Of a stretch of 64,000 bases of DNA, positions 9,477 through 19,197 are shown one piece after another. A program made the position numbers and the translations under genes. The notes below the pieces were generated by a model. The model had not been told where the DNA came from and made no database searches. It saw only the letters and a list, made by a program, of their open reading frames with translations. The stretch covers positions 3,534,001 through 3,598,000 of the forward strand of contig NC_018000.1 of NCBI RefSeq assembly GCF_000265205.3. The letters are read 5' to 3'. Numbering within the stretch: the stretch's first letter is position 1; each line of letters opens with the position of its first letter. The DNA comes from Sinorhizobium fredii USDA 257 (GTDB lineage Bacteria > Pseudomonadota > Alphaproteobacteria > Rhizobiales > Rhizobiaceae).

Positions 9477-9965
9477 TCAGTTGGTCGCCCGCTCTATCTT
9501 GATGTCGCCGACTTCGTCGATCAGCACCGTCCAGGATTCCGGTTCGCTGGCGGATGGGTCCGTCTTCAGATAAACGGTCGCGAACATTCCCGGCTGCCGC
9601 GTGATGCCTGTTGAGGTTTCGGGTCGAATGTCGGTGACGAAGGGCTTCATCGCCGAGAATTCCTCGAGTTCGGCGGAAGAGATTACTTCGGGACCGGACG
9701 GCGTCGAGGCGATCTGCTGGAGATGGATGCGTGCGGTGCCGTCCGTCTGCCGGACGGCAAGCAGCTTATAATAGCCGCGCTGTGCGGCAGCCGACCCTTG
9801 CGGGCTGCCGGCCGGATCGTCCGACGGCTCCGGGCCGGCCCCGGCCTCCCAATAACCTGTACTGGTCACGAAGGTGACGTTCGACGGAACGATCTCGCCG
9901 TCCTGCGCCCGTAGAGCGCCGGCAGCCAAAACCAGGCAAAGCGCGATCGACAGGGGCTTGTACAT
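9477..9965 (-). CDS. Exported protein of unknown function
   Basis: 162 residues. The N-terminus MYKPLSIALCLVLAAGALRAQ is a clear Sec signal peptide with a cleavage site after ALRA. The mature part has a Pro/Gly/Ser-rich stretch (about 45-60) and then a beta-rich segment with alternating polar and hydrophobic residues ending in a conserved-looking WTVLIDEVGDIKIERA. There are no cysteines in the mature part and no recognised domain. It is probably periplasmic. It converges on prfB and is separated from it by one terminator. Function unknown. Confidence 0.75.
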   Translation of the reverse strand: MYKPLSIALCLVLAAGALRAQDGEIVPSNVTFVTSTGYWEAGAGPEPSDDPAGSPQGSAAAQRGYYKLLAVRQTDGTARIHLQQIASTPSGPEVISSAELEEFSAMKPFVTDIRPETSTGITRQPGMFATVYLKTDPSASEPESWTVLIDEVGDIKIERATN

Positions 9966-10065
9966 CGTCGAGGGTCCCTCATGAATGTCTGGTGTTCATC
10001 GCCGCGATGCAGCACGGATGACAACCGCTTCTGCAGAATACCATATTGGTCTGCAACGTGTGATT

Positions 10066-10836
10066 TCAATTGGAGAACTGTTCGGCCAGGATGCGGTCGG
10101 ACCACGAATGGTCCGGATCGGAAAGAATGCGGGCCGTGAGCTTTTCCGATTCGGCGATGCGCACCCGGACGACCGACTTGACCTCCTGGTGGTCCGCGAC
10201 GGCATTGACCGGCCGCTTTTCGGCCTCGATAATCTCGATCTCGACGGTGACCCGATTGGGAAGCAGGGCGCCGCGCCAGCGGCGCGGCCGGAACGGACTG
10301 ACCGGGGTAAGCGCGAGAAGAGGGGCCTCCAGCGGCAGAATCGGCCCGTGCGCGGAAAGGTTGTAAGCGGTCGAGCCGGCCGGTGTTGCCAGGAGCAGCC
10401 CGTCGCAGGTCAGTTCATCGAGCCGCACCTTGCCGTCGACAATGACCTTGAGCTTCGCGGCTTGGTAGGACTGCCGGAAAAGATAGACCTCGTTGATCGC
10501 CAGAGCGGTGAATTCATTGCCGTTTGCGTCAACCGTACGCATTTCCAGGGGGTGGAAGGCGTTGTCGACGGCGCTGGCAATGCGCTCGCGCAGGTTCTTG
10601 GTGCTGTAACGGTTCATCAGGAAACCGACCGAGCCGCGATTCATGCCGTAGACGCGCTTACCGGTGTTCATCGTCCTGTGCAGCGTGTGCAGCATGAAAC
10701 CGTCGCCGCCAAGGGCGACGATCACGTCCGCCTCCTCCGGATCGTGATCTCCGTACAATGCCTTGAGTTCCTTTGCCGCCTTTTGCGCCTCTTCGGCCGT
10801 CGAGGCTATGAAGGCGAGTGTGCTGAACTGGGTCAT
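10066..10836 (-). CDS. nadK: NAD kinase
   Basis: 256-residue cytoplasmic enzyme that phosphorylates NAD to NADP using ATP. The GGDG motif (VIVALGGDGFML, about residue 45), the NE motif (AINEVYLF), and the glycine-rich TPAGSTAY loop, which together form the NAD and ATP sites, are all present. The length fits the short Gram-negative type. ATG at MTQFSTLAF. It stands alone on the minus strand, 100 bp upstream (in its own direction) of the exported protein gene ending at 9477, so the two may be co-transcribed. Confidence 0.95.
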   Translation of the reverse strand: MTQFSTLAFIASTAEEAQKAAKELKALYGDHDPEEADVIVALGGDGFMLHTLHRTMNTGKRVYGMNRGSVGFLMNRYSTKNLRERIASAVDNAFHPLEMRTVDANGNEFTALAINEVYLFRQSYQAAKLKVIVDGKVRLDELTCDGLLLATPAGSTAYNLSAHGPILPLEAPLLALTPVSPFRPRRWRGALLPNRVTVEIEIIEAEKRPVNAVADHQEVKSVVRVRIAESEKLTARILSDPDHSWSDRILAEQFSN

Positions 10837-10991
10837 GCATTCAGTCCGTTTGTCGTTGCGGCGGCGAAGGGGATCGATGCCATGCCTGTTTTTCTGTCAC
10901 GCCCCTGCGGCGAGTGCACCCGAAATTTTTAGGGGAGCCGCATTTTTGCTTTACACCGGGAAGGAATATGGTAACTCCCGTGGGCGAATGT

Positions 10992-11067
10992 GCCCTTATA
11001 GCTCAGTTGGTAGAGCGGCTGATTTGTAATCAGTAGGTCGGGAGTTCGAGTCTCTCTGGGGGCACCA
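10992..11067 (+). tRNA. tRNA-Thr (anticodon UGU)
   Basis: 76 bases with encoded CCA. Acceptor GCCCTTA pairs with TGGGGGC using two G-T pairs; the D-loop AGCTCAGTTGGTAGAGC and T-arm GGGAGTTCGAGTCTCTC are canonical. The anticodon loop TTTGTAA gives UGU, reading ACN threonine codons. Confidence 0.95.
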
Positions 11068-11133
11068 TTTCTCCAAGCCTTCGGAACATCTGTCACGGCG
11101 CCGGGCACGGCTGGTCGGCGCTTTGCGCTTCCC

Positions 11134-12075
11134 TCAAATATCGAATGATTGTGCCGGCCTCGGATCGACCTCACGGCAGCGTTGCATAGCTTTGATCAGG
11201 TTTTCCGCAAGGTAGTCGATCAGCGCGCGCGTTGCCGGCAACATGCCCTGGCGGGAGGGGAAGACGAGGTGGACCATGACGTTGCCGGACGTCCACTCGG
11301 GAAGCACCGGAACCAGCACGCCGGTGCGGAAGGCACGTTCGCAGATGTGGTCCGGCAGCAGAGCAATGCCCATGCCCTCGATCGCGGCGCGTTCGAGAAT
11401 GACAAAGTCGCTGCAGCCGATCACCGGCCGGTGTGCGATCTCGATCGATCCCCCATCGGCGTGGAAGAGGCGCCAAACGTCACTCGGATGTTGCTCGTTC
11501 ATGGAAAGTGTCGGCATCTCGGAGAGATTGGAGGTCGTGATTTCTCCGAGCCGGGCGAGAAGCGTTGGGCTCACGGCCAGCCGCGATCGCACCTCGCCGA
11601 ACTTGCGCACGATCAGTTGGCTGTCGGTATCGAGCTGGTCGCGAGCCCGAAGCGCCACGTCGAATCTTTCTTCGATCAGGTCGAGACGGCGATTCGTCGC
11701 GGTGATCAGCAGCCGCACACCGGGATAGCGGCGGTGAAAGCCGGGGAGGATATCGGCCAACATCGGCGCGAAGCCGAGCGGGCAGCCGAGCCGCACAACG
11801 CCACTCGGTTCTGCCCGCACGGCGGCGACTTCGGCTTCGGCCGCAGCGACGCCCTCGAGCAGCCCCTGCGCATGTTCGTAGAAAACGCGGCCGATTTCCG
11901 TCACGCGCAGCTTGCGGGTGGAGCGCTCGAGAAGGCGGACACCCAGTTGATCTTCAAGTCGCGCCACGTGCTTGCTAAGCTTGGATTTCGGGATATTCAG
12001 ATCGCGCGCCGCGGCGCTGAAGCCGTTGTTCTTCACGACGGCGGCAAAAAGGGCGATATCGTTCAGGTCCTGCAT
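11134..12075 (-). CDS. LysR-family transcriptional regulator
   Basis: 313 residues from the ATG at 12075. Residues 1-60 form the winged helix-turn-helix (DLNDIALFAAVVKNNGFSAA, then SKLSKHVARLEDQLGVRLL); the rest is the two-lobed periplasmic-binding-like effector domain. I took 12075 because GGAGG lies 7 bases upstream; the frame stays open 18 codons further. It belongs to the CrgA/AaeR-like group with a C-terminal FPSRQGMLPATRALIDYL motif. It is divergent from azoR across 160 bp, the usual layout of a LysR regulator and its target, so it probably controls azoR in response to quinones, azo compounds or similar electrophiles (inference). Confidence 0.9.
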   Translation of the reverse strand: MQDLNDIALFAAVVKNNGFSAAARDLNIPKSKLSKHVARLEDQLGVRLLERSTRKLRVTEIGRVFYEHAQGLLEGVAAAEAEVAAVRAEPSGVVRLGCPLGFAPMLADILPGFHRRYPGVRLLITATNRRLDLIEERFDVALRARDQLDTDSQLIVRKFGEVRSRLAVSPTLLARLGEITTSNLSEMPTLSMNEQHPSDVWRLFHADGGSIEIAHRPVIGCSDFVILERAAIEGMGIALLPDHICERAFRTGVLVPVLPEWTSGNVMVHLVFPSRQGMLPATRALIDYLAENLIKAMQRCREVDPRPAQSFDI

Positions 12076-12171
12076 CCCAACCTCCATCAGAGCGGACGAA
12101 GAGGCACTCGCAACCGCTCTGGCATGCATTGATTGTTTCCCTCAGGAAACGGAATGTCAAATATTCTCGCT

Positions 12172-12200
12172 CTTATCCCGCGATTGTTTTCAAATCATAT
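12172..12200 (+). promoter_or_regulatory. Candidate promoter of azoR
   Basis: CTTATC (12172-12177), 17-base spacer, TCATAT (12195-12200): four of six matches at each box to the rhizobial housekeeping consensus CTTGAC-N17-CTATAT. It lies 36 bases before the azoR start, in the gap shared with the LysR gene. Confidence 0.45.
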
Positions 12201-12235
12201 TTTGTGCACCGCAACTCGAAACAAAGGTGCCTCCC

Positions 12236-12856
12236 ATGAACGTCCTCCATATCGACTCCGGCATTCTCGGGGAACATTCGGTTTCCCGTCGCCTGACGGC
12301 GGCGATCGTCTCGCAGATCAAGGCCGATCGGGCCGATGCGAAAGTTACTTATCGCGACCTCGTCTCTGAGCGATTGCAGCATCTGACCGGCGCACAGATC
12401 ATGGCGCCTGCCGACCTCAATGGCGTCGACCCAGCGCTGGCTTCGGATGTCCGAGCCGGACGCGAGATGCTCGAGGAGTTCCTTGCCGCCGACACCATCG
12501 TTGTCGGCGCGCCGATGTACAACTTCTCGATCCCGAGCCAGTTGAAAGCCTGGATCGATCGCCTGGCCGTCGCCGGCAAGACCTTCCGCTATACCGAAGC
12601 CGGTCCGGAGGGTCTTGCCAAGGGCAAGAAGGTCATCGTCGCCTCGACGCGCGGCGGACATTACTCTGCCGGTCCGGCCTCGGCCATGGACCACCAGGAA
12701 AGCTATCTGCGCACCGTCTTCGGCTTCTTCGGAATCACCGACGTCGAGTTCGTCCGCGCCGAAGGCCTGAACCTTGGCGCCGACCAGAAGCAGTTCGCCA
12801 TTGCCGAAGCTGAAAAGACGATCGCTGAAGGCAACGTTCTGCGGCTGGCCAGCTAA
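12236..12856 (+). CDS. azoR: FMN-dependent NADH:quinone reductase / azoreductase
   Basis: 206-residue flavodoxin-fold enzyme that reduces quinones and azo bonds by two-electron transfer from NAD(P)H, a protection against electrophiles. Visible are the N-terminal phosphate-binding segment (HIDSGILGEHSVSRRLT), the FMN-contacting PMYNFSIPSQLKAWID, and the ASTRGGHYS loop. I placed the start at ATG 12236 with AAAGG 8 bases upstream; the frame is open far upstream but that stretch overlaps the LysR gene. The old name acpD (acyl carrier protein phosphodiesterase) for this family is a misannotation. Confidence 0.93.
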   Translation: MNVLHIDSGILGEHSVSRRLTAAIVSQIKADRADAKVTYRDLVSERLQHLTGAQIMAPADLNGVDPALASDVRAGREMLEEFLAADTIVVGAPMYNFSIPSQLKAWIDRLAVAGKTFRYTEAGPEGLAKGKKVIVASTRGGHYSAGPASAMDHQESYLRTVFGFFGITDVEFVRAEGLNLGADQKQFAIAEAEKTIAEGNVLRLAS

Positions 12857-12941
12857 CGATTATCTCGGCCGGCGCTGGAACGGAGTGTGCTTGCGGTGTT
12901 TCTGCCGCATTCCGCTTCAATCAGGTGCCGGTCTGTTGCGG

Positions 12942-12981
12942 AAGAATGCCGGCTGCGCAAGCGGCCGGCATTCTTCGTTTC
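12942..12981 (+). terminator. Intrinsic terminator after azoR
   Basis: Perfect 12-bp stem AAGAATGCCGGC / GCCGGCATTCTT (12942-12953 with 12964-12975), 10-base loop, then CGTTTC. Confidence 0.65.
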
Positions 12982-13013
12982 TGCTCGGCTTGGATTTGCG
13001 CTATTCTGGCGGA

Positions 13014-13289
13014 ATGAAAAGCCCGATTGCTCTGCGCGTTCTGGCATTGTCGCTGGCAGCTGTCGCCATGGTCGCCGAAAGTGTGGCTGCGTCCCCGCCG
13101 GACCGGCGCTGCACCTGTCGCAATCGCGACGGGGCGAAATATGAGCTCGGCCAGGTCGCGTGCATCCGGGTCGACGGCATCGCCTATCTGGCGCGTTGCG
13201 AGATGAATCTCAACGTAACGACCTGGAAGAAGGTGCGCGACGGCTGTCCCACGGCTCACCTTACGACGACCGGCGCTGCAATAGACTGA
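13014..13289 (+). CDS. Small secreted Cys-containing protein, function unknown
   Basis: 91 residues from ATG 13014. An N-terminal signal peptide (MKSPIALRVLALSLAAVAMVAESVAAS) precedes a short mature domain with five cysteines (RRCTCRNRDG, VACIRV, ARCEMN, DGCPT), suggesting disulphides in the periplasm. Small exported Cys proteins of this size occur across Rhizobiales without known function. GGCGGA lies close before the start. It ends 4 bp from the converging rlmB stop, so the two genes share their 3' space with no room for a terminator. Confidence 0.7.
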   Translation: MKSPIALRVLALSLAAVAMVAESVAASPPDRRCTCRNRDGAKYELGQVACIRVDGIAYLARCEMNLNVTTWKKVRDGCPTAHLTTTGAAID

Positions 13290-13293
13290 AGTG

Positions 13294-14169
13294 TCAGGCT
13301 TTCAGATGCTGCCTCGCCGCGTACATGGCGATCGCGGCGGCGTTCGAGACGTTGAGCGACTTGATGGCGCCCGGCATCTCGAGTCGCGCCAGCGCCGTGA
13401 CGGTCTGCCGCGTCTTCTGACGCAGCCCCTTGCCTTCCGACCCCAGTACGAGAGCGATCTTTTCGCCCGAGAAGGTGTCCTCCAGCGGCTGCGGACCCTC
13501 CGAATCGAGGCCGATCGTCTGGAAGCCGAGCTTGTGCAACGCATCGATCGTATCGGCGAGATTGGTGATCTGAATATACGGGATGAGTTCCAGCGCACCC
13601 GACGCCGACTTGGCCAGCACGCCCGATTCCGTCGGGCTGTGGCGCATGGTGGTAATCAGCGCGCCAGCCTCGAAGGCGACTGCCGAGCGCATGATGGCGC
13701 CGACATTGTGCGGATCGGTCACCTGGTCGAGCAGGAGGATCAACGGGCACTCGCTGAGCGCCTCGAGCTTTCGGTGCGGCAGCGGCCGCGTCTCAAGCAT
13801 CACGCCCTGGTGGATGGCATCCGGCCCGAGGACCCGGTCGAGATCCTGCGGCGTGACGGTCTCGACCGGGAAGGGGAGTGCGGAAAGTTCGCCGAGTTCC
13901 AGCCGTGTTGCCGCGTTCTGCGTCACGCTGAGGCGGATGATCGTGCGCTCCGGATTGTCGAGAGCGGCGCGGACCGTGTGCAGCCCATAGAGGAGCACCT
14001 CATCGGGCGCGAGCGCCGGTGACTTCCAGTCGACCGGCAGCTTCCGGCGCTTGTCGGGGCGGGGTGTCGGAATCTCGCCACGTTCGCGGCGGGCGTCGCG
14101 GTGCGCGCGCCGGAGAGTGGCGTAATGGCTGTCTTTGGCGCTCTTGTCGCCGGTCTTGTCCTTGCTCAT
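13294..14169 (-). CDS. rlmB: 23S rRNA 2'-O-ribose methyltransferase (SPOUT/TrmH family)
   Basis: 291 residues from ATG 14169. A basic N-terminal segment (about 1-60) is followed by the SpoU substrate-binding domain (YGLHTVRAALDNP) and the knotted SPOUT domain with its three motifs: LLDQVTDPHNVGAIMRSA, ALVLGSEGKGLRQ and PGAIKSLNVSNAAAIAMY. RlmB methylates G2251 in the peptidyl-transferase region; other SpoU members modify tRNA, so the rRNA target is inferred from the best family match. The frame is open upstream to 14325, but that stretch does not look coding and would cross the -10 box of the tRNA-Tyr promoter. Confidence 0.88.
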   Translation of the reverse strand: MSKDKTGDKSAKDSHYATLRRAHRDARRERGEIPTPRPDKRRKLPVDWKSPALAPDEVLLYGLHTVRAALDNPERTIIRLSVTQNAATRLELGELSALPFPVETVTPQDLDRVLGPDAIHQGVMLETRPLPHRKLEALSECPLILLLDQVTDPHNVGAIMRSAVAFEAGALITTMRHSPTESGVLAKSASGALELIPYIQITNLADTIDALHKLGFQTIGLDSEGPQPLEDTFSGEKIALVLGSEGKGLRQKTRQTVTALARLEMPGAIKSLNVSNAAAIAMYAARQHLKA

Positions 14170-14270
14170 GCGCACCTTATAGTAAGGTTTGTGCTGTCTT
14201 GGAAATGGATTCGCAAATCCGTGGTCGTCCGTGCCTGTGGAGAATTTCTGAAATTTTCCGTTTCGCTCCT

Positions 14271-14299
14271 GTTGACAGGAAGAATGTGGGCGGTCATAT
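14271..14299 (+). promoter_or_regulatory. Promoter of the tRNA-Tyr - tRNA-Gly - tufA unit
   Basis: GTTGAC (14271-14276), exactly 17 bases, TCATAT (14294-14299), close to the rhizobial sigma-70 consensus. It lies about 90 bases upstream of tRNA-Tyr, giving a short 5' leader for RNase P processing. No other promoter of this quality lies before tufA, so both tRNAs and tufA may be one transcript. Confidence 0.55.
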
Positions 14300-14386
14300 A
14301 CCCGGCGCAGATCGCGAGGCGGCACGAAACGGCGCCGGTTCTTCTACGATCTCAAAAGCTTGGTCGATTGATCCCGACAGGATAAT

Positions 14387-14471
14387 GGAGGGATGCCCGA
14401 GTGGTTAAAGGGGACGGACTGTAAATCCGTTGGCTCAGCCTACGTTGGTTCAAATCCAACTCCCTCCACCA
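14387..14471 (+). tRNA. tRNA-Tyr (anticodon GUA)
   Basis: 85 bases with a long variable arm (class II) and encoded CCA. Acceptor GGAGGGA pairs with TCCCTCC. The anticodon loop centres on GTA (GGACTGTAAATCC), reading UAU/UAC. Confidence 0.96.
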
Positions 14472-14494
14472 TTCTGCTTCAGGATCGAAGGCCC

Positions 14495-14568
14495 GCGGGT
14501 ATAGCTCAATGGTAGAGCAGCAGCCTTCCAAGCTGAATACGCGGGTTCGATTCCCGCTACCCGCTCCA
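14495..14568 (+). tRNA. tRNA-Gly (anticodon UCC)
   Basis: 74 bases with encoded CCA. Acceptor GCGGGTA pairs with TACCCGC. The anticodon stem CAGCC-TTCCAAG-CTG gives UCC, reading GGA/GGG. It follows tRNA-Tyr by 23 bases and precedes tufA by 262. Confidence 0.95.
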
Positions 14569-14830
14569 ACTTCTTTTTTCATATCGGCAACTATTGGCAC
14601 GCGACTTTAAAGAAGTCCTGTATGCACTTGGCGGCGCTACGATTCCGGTTTTCGTAAAGTCTGTTCGCGAAGGTTCGGGGGATTCTTTGCGACGGCCTTT
14701 CGAACAGCCTGGATCTTGCCGTTTCGGCGGACGCAATTAAGTCTTGCGCAAATGCCGCGAAACCCTTAAACGGCTGCACAAACCGGTCCAGCCGGCTGAT
14801 CCATCGTATTTGACCACAGGAAGCGTACCC

Positions 14831-16006
<1,176 letters not shown>

Positions 16007-16033
16007 CTCCGGTTCTACCGGATTTTGATGAGG

Positions 16034-16062
16034 GCCCCGCAGGCAACTGCGGGGCTTTTTTC
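16034..16062 (+). terminator. Intrinsic terminator after tufA
   Basis: 9-bp stem GCCCCGCAG / CTGCGGGGC (16034-16042 with 16047-16055), GCAA tetraloop, then seven T. Textbook form. Confidence 0.93.
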
Positions 16063-16224
16063 GTTGGCGGGACAACCCCTTGCGTGTGTTGTTTGCAACA
16101 GAGCGCCCATGGCTTGGCTTGCCGCGGGCGATTGCCGCGAGGCACTCGCGCCTGAATGTGCTATTCTCCGATCGAGACGATTTGCCGGAATGGCACCGGT
16201 TGCGACCGAGGATCGGAATCCCAA

Positions 16225-16890
16225 ATGATAAAATGCAAAGCTGCGCGGCTGGCCGTGGCGAGCATCGCTTTGATCTGTGCGGGACTCTCTGCGGCTACGG
16301 CATCGGCCACAGACAGGGACGCCTTTATCTGGGCGCCCTCGAAGACGGGAGCCAATGCCTACAGGCTACGCGCCGGTGTGCGTCTGCCGGGGCGCTGGGA
16401 CGCGACCGCGGGTGCCGAGATCTCGATGCGTGCGGCGCCGTCCGGGAAACTCGATCCACCGGATGCGCCGTTTCGGCTCTGGGGCTTGCTATCGCGCAAG
16501 CGCGGCCACCCGGCGGCCGCACGTTCCACACAGATCAATATGGACTTCAATGCTCTGAGCGGGGTGGGCAACATCGGACTCGGAACCGCGCGCACCTGGA
16601 TCGTAACGCCGGCACTCGACGCGGAGGTCCGCCGCAACCTGTCGCTTCAATGCAACGCCTATGAAAACCACTGCCGTGGACCAAGCCTGACGCAATCGGC
16701 CAGGGTGATTGCTCCGGCAACCCGGACGTCCGTCGTTGTGCATAGTCATATTTCCGATGACGGGCTGAGCGGCTTGAGTCGCATCGGTGTCGAGCAGAAG
16801 GTCGGCAACCTTCAATTCGGCGCCGCCGTTGTCGATCCGCTGTTGGCGCCACGCAGCGTTTTCGACGTCCGCTACAGCCTGAGATGGTGA
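16225..16890 (+). CDS. Exported protein of unknown function, possibly outer-membrane
   Basis: 221 residues from ATG 16225. Signal peptide MIKCKAARLAVASIALICAGLSAATASA. The mature part is rich in short alternating segments (AYRLRAGVRLPGRW, TWIVTPALDAEVRRNLSLQ, NLQFGAAVVDPLL) and ends in VRYSLRW; a terminal aromatic residue after alternating hydrophobics is typical of outer-membrane beta-barrels, so that placement is an inference. Two mature cysteines lie close together (QCNAYENHC). No named domain recognised. It lies alone between tufA and the epimerase, interrupting the usual tuf-secE adjacency. The ribosome site is weak. Confidence 0.7.
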   Translation: MIKCKAARLAVASIALICAGLSAATASATDRDAFIWAPSKTGANAYRLRAGVRLPGRWDATAGAEISMRAAPSGKLDPPDAPFRLWGLLSRKRGHPAAARSTQINMDFNALSGVGNIGLGTARTWIVTPALDAEVRRNLSLQCNAYENHCRGPSLTQSARVIAPATRTSVVVHSHISDDGLSGLSRIGVEQKVGNLQFGAAVVDPLLAPRSVFDVRYSLRW

Positions 16891-17021
16891 CGTGGCAGGC
16901 ACATGAATCGCCCTGCCGCGTCGTCCGCTGACCATGTTGACCGCACGCCTCGTGCAAACGCATCTTGCGCACGCGCGGAAACGACTTAACTATTGCCGAT
17001 CATTGTTGCGGGGGAGGCGTC

Positions 17022-17921
17022 ATGAAGAAGCGGATTCTCTTTACCGGCGGCGCCGGCAAGGCCGGGCGGCATGCCGTGCCCTATCTCGTCGAAGCGGGGT
17101 ATGAAGTGCACAATGTCGACCTTGTGCCGCTCGACAGCCCTGGCGTCACCAACCTGATCGCCGACATCACCGACGGCGGCCAGATGTTCAACGCGCTGTC
17201 GATGCATCGGGATTTTCCGGATCTCGATCAGGGGCAGGGGCCGCAACCCTTCGACGCCGTCGTCCACTTTGCCGCCATTCCGCGCATCCTCATCAAGCCG
17301 GACAACGAAACCTTCCGAGTCAATGTGATGGGCACCTATAACGTCATCGAGGCGGCGGTGAAGCTCGGGATCCGCAAGGTCATCGTTGCGTCAAGCGAGA
17401 CGACCTACGGCGTCTGCTTCGCCGAAGGCCACCGCGATTTCCATCGCTTCCCGCTGGAGGAGGATTACGACGTCAATCCGATGGACTCCTACGGCCTTTC
17501 CAAGGTGGTGAACGAAAAGACGGCGCGCGCTTTTGCGGAGCGGACCGGCTTCGACATTTACGCGCTGCGCATCGGCAATGTCATCGAGCCGCATGAATAT
17601 GAGCGCTTTCCCCATTATTTCGCGCATCCGGAGATACGCAAGCGGATTGCCTGGAGCTATATCGACGCTCGGGACTTGGGGCAGATCGTCAAGCTCTGCA
17701 TCGAGAAGGACGGGCTCGGTTTTGAGATCTTCAATGCCTGCAACGACACGGTCTCTGCCAATACGCCGACCCGGGAACTCGCCAGGCGCTTCTACCCGAA
17801 TGTACCGTTCACCAGGGAGATCGACGAGTTCGAAGGGCTGCTCTCGAATCGGAAGATCCGTGAGGTCCTCGGCTTCAAGGAGGAGCACGACTGGCGAAAA
17901 TATGTGCCGCTTGACACCTGA
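17022..17921 (+). CDS. NAD-dependent epimerase/dehydratase (extended SDR)
   Basis: 299 residues from ATG 17022, which has GGGGGAGG 5 bases upstream. N-terminal Rossmann motif ILFTGGAGKAGRHAV binds NAD, and YGLSKVVNEK supplies the catalytic Tyr and Lys. SSETTYG supplies the Ser/Thr of the triad. Members act on nucleotide sugars or uronates; the sequence does not settle the substrate. It resembles the uronate-dehydrogenase-like and UDP-glucose-epimerase-like groups. No sugar-metabolism neighbours are present, so the role stays open. Confidence 0.85.
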   Translation: MKKRILFTGGAGKAGRHAVPYLVEAGYEVHNVDLVPLDSPGVTNLIADITDGGQMFNALSMHRDFPDLDQGQGPQPFDAVVHFAAIPRILIKPDNETFRVNVMGTYNVIEAAVKLGIRKVIVASSETTYGVCFAEGHRDFHRFPLEEDYDVNPMDSYGLSKVVNEKTARAFAERTGFDIYALRIGNVIEPHEYERFPHYFAHPEIRKRIAWSYIDARDLGQIVKLCIEKDGLGFEIFNACNDTVSANTPTRELARRFYPNVPFTREIDEFEGLLSNRKIREVLGFKEEHDWRKYVPLDT

Positions 17922-18174
17922 TGCATGTCGCCCAAAAGTGTGCAGCGGTTTCGGGATTACAACATGCATGAAACAAAGCCGAAGCCCCCCGCCTGAATAC
18001 GTTGAAAGGCGACGCGCTATAGCCACGGGGCGATCCTGGGTGTGAACCAATGACCGGAAATTTTCTCGGCACTTTTTTGCTCTTTTGTTGCAAATGCGCT
18101 TGAAAGGATCCGGTAAACTGAATAAGAAGCCGCAGACTTGAGATGCATCCGGTCGCGGTTGCGCGTCTTGGTCT

Positions 18175-18250
<76 letters not shown>

Positions 18251-18347
18251 CTTTCCCTCGTTCTTGCCCTGTCGTTCGAATTCGGCGAGAATGTCCGGGA
18301 CGGGCGGTGCGGCCGTCCTTATTATTCACAAAAAAGACCGATCGGCT

Positions 18348-18376
18348 CTTGTGGTTTTTGGAATCGGTCTTTATGT
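18348..18376 (+). promoter_or_regulatory. Candidate promoter of the secE-nusG-rpl operon, inside an inverted repeat
   Basis: CTTGTG (18348-18353), 17 bases, TTATGT (18371-18376), four of six matches in each box to the rhizobial consensus. The element is straddled by a perfect 10-bp inverted repeat AAAGACCGAT (18333-18342) / ATCGGTCTTT (18363-18372). The repeat could be an operator or a leftover terminator arm of the tRNA-Trp transcript. Confidence 0.45.
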
Positions 18377-18448
18377 AGGGTCCAAACAGACACGCGGTGC
18401 GTGGGGCTGATACATCGGCTTTACGTGCCGTAATGGCGTGAGCATTTT

Positions 18449-18649
18449 ATGGCATCCAAAACGAATCCGTTCACGTTTCTGCAGCAGGTACGCTCTGAAA
18501 CGTCAAAAGTGACTTGGCCTTCGCGGCGCGAGACGACGATCTCGACGCTGATGGTCTTCGTCATGGTCTCTTTTGCCGCCGCCTTCTTCTTTGGTGCGGA
18601 CCAGTTGATGGGGTGGCTGATGAGCCTGATCCTCAACGTTGGCGCTTGA
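18449..18649 (+). CDS. secE: Preprotein translocase subunit SecE
   Basis: 66-residue membrane subunit that clamps and stabilises SecY. A short amphipathic N-terminal helix ([20 protein letters not shown], with the conserved KVTWP motif) is followed by one transmembrane helix (about 32-58). The single-helix form is standard outside the enterics, whose SecE has three. It precedes nusG by 17 bases in the same transcript. Confidence 0.95.
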   Translation: MASKTNPFTFLQQVRSETSKVTWPSRRETTISTLMVFVMVSFAAAFFFGADQLMGWLMSLILNVGA

Positions 18650-18666
18650 TTTGGGTGGAGAATAGC

Positions 18667-19197
18667 ATGGCTGCGCGCTGGTATATCGTTCACGCCTATT
18701 CGAATTTCGAAAAGAAGGTCGCCGAATCGATCGAGGAGAAGGCGAGGCAGAAGGGCCTTTCGCATCTGTTTGAGAAGATTCTCGTTCCGACCGAGAAGGT
18801 GGTCGAGGTGCGTCGCGGCCGCAAGGTCGATGCCGAGCGAAAGTTCTTCCCGGGTTATGTTCTCGTGCGGGCGAATTTGACGGACGAGGCCTACCACCTC
18901 ATCAAGAATACGCCGAAGGTGACCGGATTTCTCGGGACGGACAGCAAGCCTGTGCCGATTCCGGATCATGAGGCGGACCGTATTCTCGGTCAGGTGCAGG
19001 ATGGCGTCGAGCGTCCGAAACCTTCTATTTCCTTCGAGATCGGCGAGCAGGTCCGTGTCTCGGATGGCCCCTTCGCCTCCTTTAACGGCATCGTACAGGA
19101 TGTCGATGAGGAGCGCTCGCGCCTGAAGGTCGAGGTGTCGATCTTCGGCCGCGCGACCCCGGTCGAGCTGGAATACGGCCAGGTCGAAAAGGTCTGA
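18667..19197 (+). CDS. nusG: Transcription termination/antitermination factor NusG
   Basis: 176 residues: NGN domain (1-115; [33 protein letters not shown]) that binds the clamp of RNA polymerase, and a C-terminal KOW domain ([22 protein letters not shown]) that contacts Rho or ribosomal protein S10. I chose ATG 18667; the frame is open back to 18514 but that part overlaps secE in another frame. Confidence 0.97.
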   Translation: MAARWYIVHAYSNFEKKVAESIEEKARQKGLSHLFEKILVPTEKVVEVRRGRKVDAERKFFPGYVLVRANLTDEAYHLIKNTPKVTGFLGTDSKPVPIPDHEADRILGQVQDGVERPKPSISFEIGEQVRVSDGPFASFNGIVQDVDEERSRLKVEVSIFGRATPVELEYGQVEKV

